From Nitrosopumilales archaeon (GTDB lineage Archaea > Thermoproteota > Nitrososphaeria > Nitrososphaerales > Nitrosopumilaceae), in NCBI GenBank assembly GCA_016838795.1, contig JAEHKQ010000070.1:1-11003 (forward strand): a DNA stretch of 11,003 nt, in the 5' to 3' direction. Below the pieces are notes generated by a model. That model made no database searches and was not told the DNA's origin. It worked only from the letters and a program-made list of their open reading frames with translations. Within the stretch, counting starts at the first letter, position 1. Each line of letters opens with the position of its first letter. Below, piece by piece: positions 6,084-11,003 of the stretch. The position numbers and the translations under genes were made by a program.

Positions 6084-6541
6084 TCAGTCCACCCTATTGT
6101 CCTCCCTAGGTCAGCCATTACAGTATAATTTGAAGGTGCTCTGGCGATTTTTGCTTTCTCAAATTGAATTTTTTCAAATGACCGTAGTCCCTTTGGAGTA
6201 CCGATATAAGCCCTAAGTCGTTTAAGAGCAGTTTTTCCTGATGGTTTTTCCTTGGGAAGCATCCCTCTAACCATCCTAGAAATTATAGTATCAGGCCTTC
6301 TTGGATGGAAAGGTCCATGTCTAGGATGTATAATACTTGAAATTTCTAAAAAATCTTTGTATTCCTTAATTATGTTGCTTCGAGTACCACTAATCATAAT
6401 TTTTTCACAGTTAACTATCGAGACTCGTTTTCCTTGTATCAACAATTTTGCAACATGAGAAGCGAGTCTTCCAGCAATTAGATTAGTTCCATCAACAACC
6501 AAGTCGTTTTTGATAACAACATTTTCTTGTTTACTAGCCAA
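6080..6541 (-). CDS. rpl13: Ribosomal protein uL13 (L13P)
   Basis: This 153-residue large-subunit protein shows the archaeal/eukaryotic uL13 pattern. LVVDGTNLIAGRLASHVAK (14-32) is followed by RVSIVNCEKIMISG (39-52), HGPFHPRRPDTI (75-86), RMVRGMLPKEKPSG (89-102), ALKRLRAYIGTP (105-116) and a C-terminal DLGRTIGWTE (144-153). No ATG precedes the conserved core. The start is taken as TTG at 6541, eight bases inside the end of rpl18e, giving MASKQENV. A second TTG at codon 14 would trim the protein to the bare core, so the first 13 residues are the uncertain part. It overlaps rps9 by 4 nt downstream. Confidence 0.94.
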   Translation of the reverse strand: MASKQENVVIKNDLVVDGTNLIAGRLASHVAKLLIQGKRVSIVNCEKIMISGTRSNIIKEYKDFLEISSIIHPRHGPFHPRRPDTIISRMVRGMLPKEKPSGKTALKRLRAYIGTPKGLRSFEKIQFEKAKIARAPSNYTVMADLGRTIGWTE

Positions 6542-6881
6542 GCAGGATCACTCCTTTTCCAGTAGGAAACTTCTCTATCATTTCCGTAAAGCTTATGATC
6601 TTTCCACCAGATTCAATAATTTTACTTGCAGCAGAATTTGAAATTGAAAATGAACATAACGTAATTTTATGAGAGACTGTGCCTGTACCTAACACTTTAC
6701 CTGGAACAACAACAACATCATTTTCTTTTGTAAACTGATCAATTCTTTTCAGATTAATCGTACGTCTAGCAGAGTGTGGTTTTAGAGCTAGTTTAGCAAT
6801 CTTAGACCAAATCGGCGCATCATTTTTAGAAGATGCTTTTTTTAGATTTCTTGCTAATTGGATTACAATTTGATTGGTCAT
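6534..6881 (-). CDS. rpl18e: Ribosomal protein eL18 (L18e)
   Basis: This 115-residue archaeal/eukaryotic large-subunit protein sits between rpoD and rpl13, its usual archaeal position. The diagnostic stretch is DVVVVPGKVLGTGTVSHKIT (55-74), followed by FSISNSAASKIIESGGKI (78-95) and the terminal FPTGKGVILLG (105-115). I start it at the ATG at 6881 rather than the upstream in-frame TTG at 6905. TATATTT (6904-6910) is centred about 26 bp before the ATG, and starting at the TTG would place the start codon on that box. The stop overlaps the rpl13 TTG start by 8 nt. Confidence 0.93.
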   Translation of the reverse strand: MTNQIVIQLARNLKKASSKNDAPIWSKIAKLALKPHSARRTINLKRIDQFTKENDVVVVPGKVLGTGTVSHKITLCSFSISNSAASKIIESGGKIISFTEMIEKFPTGKGVILLG

Positions 6882-6903
6882 TTGATAATGCCTTTTAAAA
6901 CCC

Positions 6904-6910
6904 AAATATA
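6904..6910 (-). promoter_or_regulatory. TATA-like box before rpl18e
   Basis: TATATTT on the minus strand lies in the 43-bp gap between the rpoD stop and the rpl18e ATG, about 26 bp before that ATG. It suggests a second, leaderless promoter for the ribosomal genes in addition to read-through from rpoD. Confidence 0.4.
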
Positions 6911-6924
6911 ATGTGTATGCTCTT

Positions 6925-7566
6925 TTATTCTGTTTTCAGTTGGTCTAAAATATCTTTAAATTCTGAAAGCCGGTTTGAAAGTTCATCTACTCCAGTTAGA
7001 ATAATTTGTTCAGGTATTAGGGCCCCTGTTGATTCTACTGTCAGAACATGTTCATTTTCTTTATTGGTTTCAGTTAAAATAGAAATATTGGAAGAATTCC
7101 ACTTTGCATGTTCAGTTCCACGACCAAGTCTTGCATATGCTTCTAGTTTGATACGTTGACCTGGGGCTAATTGTATAATTGGAATTTTATCAGAAATTGG
7201 TGAGATATCCTTGTCCTCTGATGTTAATTCGTTAGATAAAATAGTTCTAGTGACATCTGTATCCCCTGAATCCAAAATCAACATCACTCTACAGTTTGAA
7301 CATCCTGTTTCACTTTTACAATCACATTTTGAAGGCTCAACAAATCTTGAAAGATCAGTTTTGATAGGAATTAGTGCCAACCTATGAGCGAGCGCCTCAT
7401 CTGCAAACGCGGAGGAATTCTCAATTATATCAACAGCGTCAATCGCAAAAACTGGTACCCCATTGAGACAAATCCTCCTCAAAGCGTTTGCATATTGTAA
7501 AGGAATATCTTTGAGCTTTACAGAGATTCGTTGTTTATCATGACTAACAATTTCAAGAGAAGGCAA
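6925..7566 (-). CDS. rpoD: DNA-directed RNA polymerase subunit D (Rpo3)
   Basis: This 213-residue archaeal counterpart of bacterial alpha and eukaryotic Rpb3 forms the assembly platform with subunit L. The alpha motif YANALRRICLNGVPVFAID (25-43) and AHRLALIPIKTD (60-71) are followed by a four-cysteine loop (C81, C83, C89, C92; C-x-C-x5-C-x2-C). The insert domain then ends at QLAPGQRIKLEAYARLGRGT (132-151), HAKWN (153-157) and the C-terminal helix with GALIPEQIILTGV (181-193). The segment after HAKWN is a short linker (about 161-176). Sulfolobus-type D subunits carry a ferredoxin-like Fe-S domain there, so this one lacks it and resembles Rpb3 with its zinc loop. The start is TTG at 7566. A stop lies two codons upstream and no in-frame ATG exists near the N terminus. 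Confidence 0.94.
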   Translation of the reverse strand: MPSLEIVSHDKQRISVKLKDIPLQYANALRRICLNGVPVFAIDAVDIIENSSAFADEALAHRLALIPIKTDLSRFVEPSKCDCKSETGCSNCRVMLILDSGDTDVTRTILSNELTSEDKDISPISDKIPIIQLAPGQRIKLEAYARLGRGTEHAKWNSSNISILTETNKENEHVLTVESTGALIPEQIILTGVDELSNRLSEFKDILDQLKTE

Positions 7567-7592
7567 ATCTTAAAGAAAAACCTTTCAAATCC

Positions 7593-7600
7593 AAATAAAA
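7593..7600 (-). promoter_or_regulatory. Possible TATA-like box of rpoD
   Basis: TTTTATTT on the minus strand is centred about 30 bp before the TTG start at 7566. The spacing is slightly long for a leaderless message and the box is not strong, so this is a tentative call. Confidence 0.3.
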
Positions 7601-7613
7601 ATCTAACGAGATT

Positions 7614-7648
7614 TTGTGTATAGATAAATATCAATCAATCATACACAA
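7614..7648. promoter_or_regulatory. 8-bp dyad flanking the SBDS-exosome TATA-like box
   Basis: TTGTGTAT (7614-7621) and ATACACAA (7641-7648) are perfect inverted repeats separated by 19 bp. TAAATAT (7625-7631) lies between them, centred about 27 bp before the SBDS ATG, so it is the likely TATA box of a leaderless operon. Three tandem ATCA units (7630-7641) occupy the rest of the spacer. Arms about 27 bp apart centre to centre, flanking a TATA box, suit a dimeric regulator that blocks or aids TBP/TFB. No regulator is identified. Confidence 0.5.
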
Positions 7649-7654
7649 TTAATC

Positions 7655-8341
7655 ATGGTTGATGCTACCGTTGTAAAATTTTCTTTCGAGGGTGAAAAAT
7701 TCGAAATTTTAGTAAAACCTGACCTTGCTCTTGATTACAAGCTTGGAAAAAAGAAAGACCTTTCCTCCATTCTAGTTTCTGATGAAATTTACACTGATTC
7801 TAGTAAAGGAACAAGAGCTTCAACAGAAAAACTTCTCAAAGCCTTCAAAACGGATGACGCCACAATCATTGCTGAAAAAATTCTACAAAAAGGTGACCTC
7901 AATCTCACAACAGATCAGAGACGTAAAATGATTGAACAAAAAAGAAAACAAATTGTGGAATTTGTAGCAAAAACTTACGTTGATCCCCGCTCCCACCTAC
8001 CACACCCCCCACTTAGAATTGAACAAGCAATGAAGGACGCCAGAGTTTCGGTTGATCCTCAAAAAAATGTAGATGAACAAGTAAAAGACATAGTTGAAAA
8101 ACTACGATCAATAATTCCACTTAAATCAGAAAATTTGGATTTAGAAATTATTATTCCAGCTCAGTATGCTGCTAAATCATATTCAGTGCTAAAATCTGTA
8201 GGAACTTTGAAAAGAGAAGATTGGTTAACAAATGGTTCACTTAAAGCAATACTTGAAATACCGGCTGCAGCAAGGCCCAACGTGATTGATAGATTAGGTT
8301 CTATTACTAAAGGCACTGCTACAGTTGAGGTAAAATCATAA
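7655..8341 (+). CDS. sdo1: SBDS/Sdo1-family ribosome maturation protein
   Basis: This 228-residue orthologue of the Shwachman-Bodian-Diamond protein works with an EF-2-type GTPase to release aIF6 from the large ribosomal subunit. The N-terminal FYSH domain (about 1-85) carries LSSILVSDEIYTDSSKGTRA (36-55). The middle helical domain (about 86-160) has TDQRRKMIEQKRKQIV (86-101) and the family stretch DPRSHLPHPPLRIEQAM (110-126). A ferredoxin-fold third domain follows (about 161-228). Length is normal for archaea. The ATG at 7655 has a TATA-like box at the leaderless distance. It heads the exosome operon, and its stop overlaps the rrp4 start by 1 nt (TAATG). Confidence 0.95.
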   Translation: MVDATVVKFSFEGEKFEILVKPDLALDYKLGKKKDLSSILVSDEIYTDSSKGTRASTEKLLKAFKTDDATIIAEKILQKGDLNLTTDQRRKMIEQKRKQIVEFVAKTYVDPRSHLPHPPLRIEQAMKDARVSVDPQKNVDEQVKDIVEKLRSIIPLKSENLDLEIIIPAQYAAKSYSVLKSVGTLKREDWLTNGSLKAILEIPAAARPNVIDRLGSITKGTATVEVKS

Positions 8342-9021
8342 TGGAAAATACTAAACGAAAATATGTTATCCCCGGCGATGTGATAACATCTGGACCTTAT
8401 AGGCCTGAACAAAATGTCATTCTTGATGGCGAAAGAATAATTGCTACTGCAATTGGGATTTCAGAAATATATGATGACACTGTTCGAGTTATTTCTCTTA
8501 CAGGAAAATATATTCCAAAAATTAATGATCTAGTAGTTGCCATAGTTCTCTCTCATTCTTCACTTTCATGGGAACTTGACATAAATTCCAGTTATGTTGG
8601 GTTTTTACCTGCAGCAGACGTTTTTGGAAGGGATTTTTCAGCGCATGGTGACGAACTTAACTCTAAACTAAAGAAGGGAGACTTGGTCGTTGCAAGAATT
8701 GCAAATTCTGATAGATCTAGAGATCCATTACTTACAATTTCTGACAGAGAACTAGGAAAGATCGAATCTGGAGAATTAGTGAAAATATCCCCTAGTAAGG
8801 TTCCACGATTAATTGGAAAACGAGGAACAATGATTCAGACTATTGAAATGGCAACTGGAGCAATTATTACAATTGGACAAAATGGCTGGATAGTAGTTTC
8901 TTGCGAAAATAGTGATGGATTATTAAAGGCCGTAAAAGCAATTCAAATGGTAGAAGAACAAGCGCATATTGCAAATCTTACAGATAGAGTGAAATCAATG
9001 TTAGAATCAAATGGTGAATGA
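8341..9021 (+). CDS. rrp4: Exosome RNA-binding cap subunit Rrp4
   Basis: This 226-residue protein forms, with Csl4, the cap of the archaeal exosome that recruits and threads RNA into the Rrp41-Rrp42 ring. The N-terminal domain starts at YVIPGDVI (8-15). An S1 domain follows at about 62-135, including YVGFLPAADVFGRD (85-98) and GDLVVARI (113-120). The KH domain covers about 145-205 with a GKRG loop (159-162) inside VPRLIGKRGTMIQ (154-166). The N-terminal domain, S1 and KH order is that of Rrp4 rather than Csl4, which ends in a zinc ribbon. The stop overlaps the rrp41 start as ATGA. Confidence 0.95.
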   Translation: MENTKRKYVIPGDVITSGPYRPEQNVILDGERIIATAIGISEIYDDTVRVISLTGKYIPKINDLVVAIVLSHSSLSWELDINSSYVGFLPAADVFGRDFSAHGDELNSKLKKGDLVVARIANSDRSRDPLLTISDRELGKIESGELVKISPSKVPRLIGKRGTMIQTIEMATGAIITIGQNGWIVVSCENSDGLLKAVKAIQMVEEQAHIANLTDRVKSMLESNGE

Positions 9022-9761
9022 TTTTGGGTGGGAGAGATACTGATCTAGTTTTACTAGATGAAAATGGAATTCGTTGTGATGGTAGAAAAATTGATGAAAC
9101 AAGAAAAATTATGATCAAAGCCGGAGTTTTGAAAAACGCTGATGGTTCTGCCTATATTGAGTTTGGTGACAATAAGATTATAGTTGGTGTTTTTGGACCA
9201 AGAGATGTTCATCCAAAACACTTGGCAAACACAGATACTGGAATTCTTCGTTGTAGATACCACATGTCTCCATTTTCTGTAGAAGAAAGAAAAAAACCTG
9301 CACCATCCAGAAGAGAGATTGAAATTTCTAAAGTCATTAAAGAAGCACTAAAACCAGCTGTTATGCTTGAACAATTTCCAAGAACTGTTGTGGATATTTT
9401 TATTGAAGTTCTGCAAGCCGATGGTGGCTCACGTTGTGCAGCTTTGGCCGCAGCATCAGTTGCCCTTGCAGACGCAGGAATTCCGATGAGAGATATGGTT
9501 TCTGCATGTGCTGCAGGAAAAGTTGTAGATACAATTGTTTTGGATATTAACAATGAAGAGGATCAGGCAGGCCAGGCAGATATGCCCGTTGGCTACATGC
9601 CCAACATGGAAAAAATCACTCTCATTCAATTGGATGGAGTTCTGACTCCGGAGGAATACAAAAAATGTGTCGAAACGGCAATCGGAGGCTGTAAACTTGT
9701 TTATGAAATTCAGAAAAAAGCTCTGACTGACAAATACTTTTCAAATGGAGGAAATAACTAA
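9018..9761 (+). CDS. rrp41: Exosome catalytic subunit Rrp41 (RNase PH fold)
   Basis: This 247-residue phosphorolytic subunit degrades RNA 3'-to-5' with phosphate and can add heteropolymeric tails with NDPs. The RNase PH fold opens with RCDGRKIDETR (19-29) and ADGSAYIEFGDNK (41-53). The phosphate-binding GGSR (136-139) and acidic residues D182 and D188 in the segment 176-190 match the catalytic positions of characterized archaeal Rrp41, so it should be active. The C-terminal part contains ITLIQLDGVLT (200-210). It starts with ATG at 9018, overlapping the rrp4 stop by 4 nt, and its TAA shares one base with the rrp42 ATG. Confidence 0.95.
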   Translation: MILGGRDTDLVLLDENGIRCDGRKIDETRKIMIKAGVLKNADGSAYIEFGDNKIIVGVFGPRDVHPKHLANTDTGILRCRYHMSPFSVEERKKPAPSRREIEISKVIKEALKPAVMLEQFPRTVVDIFIEVLQADGGSRCAALAAASVALADAGIPMRDMVSACAAGKVVDTIVLDINNEEDQAGQADMPVGYMPNMEKITLIQLDGVLTPEEYKKCVETAIGGCKLVYEIQKKALTDKYFSNGGNN

Positions 9762-10579
9762 TGGGAAACGTATCATTAATTGATCAACTCAAAGGCCAAA
9801 AAATTCATGATTTACTAGAACAAGGAAAACGAGTTGATGGTAGGTCTTTTGATGAACCAAGACAACTAACTATAGAAACAGGAGTGATTCCCAAAGCAGA
9901 AGGTTCTGCACGAGTTCATCTGGGTGATACTGAAGTTGTAACTGGAATCAAAGTCCAACCTGATAAACCATTTCCAGATCTTGGCGATAAAGGAATTTTC
10001 ATTTGCACTGCAGAAATTTTACCACTTGCCCATCCTGATGCAGAACCTGGTCCTCCAGGCGAGGATGTAATAGAATTAGCAAGAGTTGTTGATAGAGGAA
10101 TACGAGAAAGTGGCATGGTTGATTTGGCTCAACTTGTTTTAGAAAAAGACAAAACAGTTCTTGGAATTTTTGCTGATAGTAGCATAATAGATCATGCTGG
10201 AAATCTGTTCGATGCATGTTCTTATGCAACAACTGCTGCACTTTTGTCAACTAAAATCCCAAAATGGGAAATGCAGGATGACGTGCCAGTCAAAGTCGAA
10301 GGTCAAGAATCAGATGCGCCAATTACCACAATTCCAGTATCAATAACAATGGGTAGAATTGGCGAACACATTATTGTAGATCCAAATGCAGATGAATGGT
10401 CATGCTTAGACGCAAGAATTACTATCACTACAAATTCTGATGGAAATATCTGTGCCCTTCAAAAAGGTGGAAAAGATGGATTTACCCTTGAGCAGTTAGT
10501 AAAATGTGGAGAAACCTCTGTAACTGTTGGTGCAAAGATAAGGGAAACTCTTAAAGAAATAAAAGGAGCCAGTCAATAA
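9761..10579 (+). CDS. rrp42: Exosome structural subunit Rrp42 (RNase PH fold)
   Basis: This 272-residue partner of Rrp41 alternates with it in the hexameric exosome ring and contributes RNA binding rather than the catalytic acids. Landmarks are GKRVDGRSFDEPR (22-34), GSARVHLGDTEVVTGIK (48-64), AHPDAEPGPPGED (90-102), LARVVDRGIRES (106-117), GNLFDACSYATTAALL (147-162) and VDPNADEWSCLDARITI (206-222). The catalytic aspartate segment of Rrp41 is replaced here, as is normal for Rrp42. Its start overlaps the rrp41 stop by one base (TAATG), with GGAGG (9747-9751) nine bases upstream as a clear ribosome-binding site. It abuts rpl37ae. Confidence 0.95.
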   Translation: MGNVSLIDQLKGQKIHDLLEQGKRVDGRSFDEPRQLTIETGVIPKAEGSARVHLGDTEVVTGIKVQPDKPFPDLGDKGIFICTAEILPLAHPDAEPGPPGEDVIELARVVDRGIRESGMVDLAQLVLEKDKTVLGIFADSSIIDHAGNLFDACSYATTAALLSTKIPKWEMQDDVPVKVEGQESDAPITTIPVSITMGRIGEHIIVDPNADEWSCLDARITITTNSDGNICALQKGGKDGFTLEQLVKCGETSVTVGAKIRETLKEIKGASQ

Positions 10580-10789
10580 ATGGCCAAAAAAAAATCTCTC
10601 AAGGGCTTGGGAGCAAGGTATGGCGTCAAACCTAGAAAACAATATACTAAAATCCAATTGCAAATGAAATCCAAAAGATCATGTCCAGACTGTGGCTCTA
10701 AAAAATTTGGACGAGAATCAGTTGGAATTTGGGCTTGTAAAAAATGTGGATTTAAAATAGCTGGCACAGCTTATGACATCAAGCTCTGA
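10580..10789 (+). CDS. rpl37ae: Ribosomal protein eL43 (L37Ae) zinc-ribbon protein
   Basis: This 69-residue basic large-subunit protein has a zinc ribbon made by C35, C38, C53 and C56 (C-x2-C-x14-C-x2-C). Flanking residues are typical of the family: GLGARYGVKPRK (9-20) before it, and VGIWACKKCGFKIAGTAYD (48-66) over and after the second cysteine pair. It is at the short end of the family because it stops soon after AGTAYD. The ATG directly follows the rrp42 TAA, with GGAG (10565-10568) 11 bases upstream. Its place after rrp42 is the usual archaeal order, but the RNA polymerase subunit P gene often found next is absent before pcc1. Confidence 0.94.
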   Translation: MAKKKSLKGLGARYGVKPRKQYTKIQLQMKSKRSCPDCGSKKFGRESVGIWACKKCGFKIAGTAYDIKL

Positions 10790-10805
10790 GTAAAACCCTT
10801 ATCTA

Positions 10806-11003
10806 ATGACATTAAAATTTAATGCAAAAATTACAGTAGATGCAAAAGAAAAAACCAAATCAATTTTTGAATCAATAAACACGGACAATAAATTTTATCC
10901 AGAAAACCCAACAAAAACTAAAATTTCTTTACAAGATTTCATTTTAATTTCTATTGAATCAAAACAACTTTCACATTTGAGAGCAAACTTAAATTCCACA
11001 CTG
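10806..11003 (+). CDS. pcc1: KEOPS complex subunit Pcc1, 5' part (runs off the right edge)
   Basis: An open frame of 66 codons from the ATG at 10806 reaches the window end without a stop. It starts MTLKFNAKITVDAKEKTKSI and contains the Pcc1 family stretch LRANLNSTL (58-66), normally followed by an aromatic-rich strand that is off the edge here. Pcc1 is a small dimerization subunit of KEOPS, which makes the t6A37 modification on ANN-decoding tRNAs. Archaeal exosome operons commonly carry pcc1 after rpl37ae, which supports the call from so short a fragment. The gap to rpl37ae is 16 bp with no strong promoter, so co-transcription is likely. Confidence 0.82.
   Translation, partial: MTLKFNAKITVDAKEKTKSIFESINTDNKFYPENPTKTKISLQDFILISIESKQLSHLRANLNSTL

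Noticed and set aside
6882..6905. TTG at 6905 as the start of rpl18e
   Set aside because: It would overlap the TATA-like box used to place the leaderless start at 6881, and the extra eight residues are not part of the conserved core.
7984..8012. C-rich stretch in the SBDS gene that looked like a foreign or regulatory patch
   Set aside because: It encodes the conserved SBDS segment DPRSHLPHPPLRIEQ, so protein constraint explains it.
9209..9553. Minus-strand 114-codon frame rich in alanine and serine
   Set aside because: It is antisense to the most conserved part of rrp41 and has no promoter or ribosome-binding site of its own.
9999..10250. Minus-strand glutamine- and leucine-rich frame of 83 codons
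   Set aside because: It is antisense to rrp42, whose protein is unambiguous. The composition follows from CAA/TTG-rich complement of the real codons.
1..11003. Mobile element, CRISPR array, tRNA or rRNA
   Set aside because: No terminal repeats, transposase motifs, regularly spaced repeats or cloverleaf-like sequence were seen; nearly all bases belong to recognisable genes.

Overview
The window looks like chromosomal core-genome DNA of an ammonia-oxidizing-type archaeon of the Nitrososphaerota (Thaumarchaeota), most likely the Nitrosopumilus/Nitrosarchaeum side. The reasons are archaeal-only information-processing genes (RNA polymerase subunit D, eL18, eL43, SBDS, the Rrp4-Rrp41-Rrp42 exosome, KEOPS Pcc1), strong AT richness, a CofE-family F420 gene, and TATA-like boxes 25-30 bp before start codons with no room for a leader. 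The lineage is inferred from these features and from the general look of the proteins; no search was run.

Layout. (1) 1-1090, minus strand: a CofE-like F420 glutamate ligase followed by the 5' part of an unrecognised gene that leaves the window on the left. (2) 1163-4927, plus strand: four tightly packed genes forming two large/small subunit pairs of the aconitase-like dehydratases. The first pair is the short archaeal type (3-isopropylmalate isomerase or homoaconitase). The second is the long bacterial-type LeuC/LeuD. (3) 4905-7566, minus strand: rpoD, rpl18e, rpl13 and rps9, then an NTP-transferase-fold sugar nucleotidyltransferase whose 3' end overlaps leuD convergently. (4) 7655-11003, plus strand: SBDS, rrp4, rrp41, rrp42, rpl37ae and the start of pcc1, with neighbours abutting or overlapping by 1-4 nt except for a short gap before pcc1.

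How it works together. Block 2 supplies the isomerization step of branched-chain and possibly lysine (alpha-aminoadipate) 2-oxoacid elongation. Block 3 couples an RNA polymerase assembly subunit to three ribosomal proteins. Block 4 is the archaeal exosome superoperon joining ribosome maturation, 3'-to-5' RNA decay or tailing, a large-subunit ribosomal protein and tRNA t6A modification. Blocks 3 and 4 start divergently from one 88-bp region that holds a clear dyad around a TATA-like box.

Coding density is very high. No stretch of more than 300 bases lacks a gene. I saw no tRNA, rRNA, CRISPR array, insertion sequence or prophage. The main points of interest are the two unlike LeuCD pairs in tandem, the D subunit with a eukaryote-like four-cysteine loop and no ferredoxin-like insertion, the nucleotidyltransferase fused into a ribosomal operon, and the rpoD/SBDS dyad. 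I did not find a convincing wholly new multi-gene system here.
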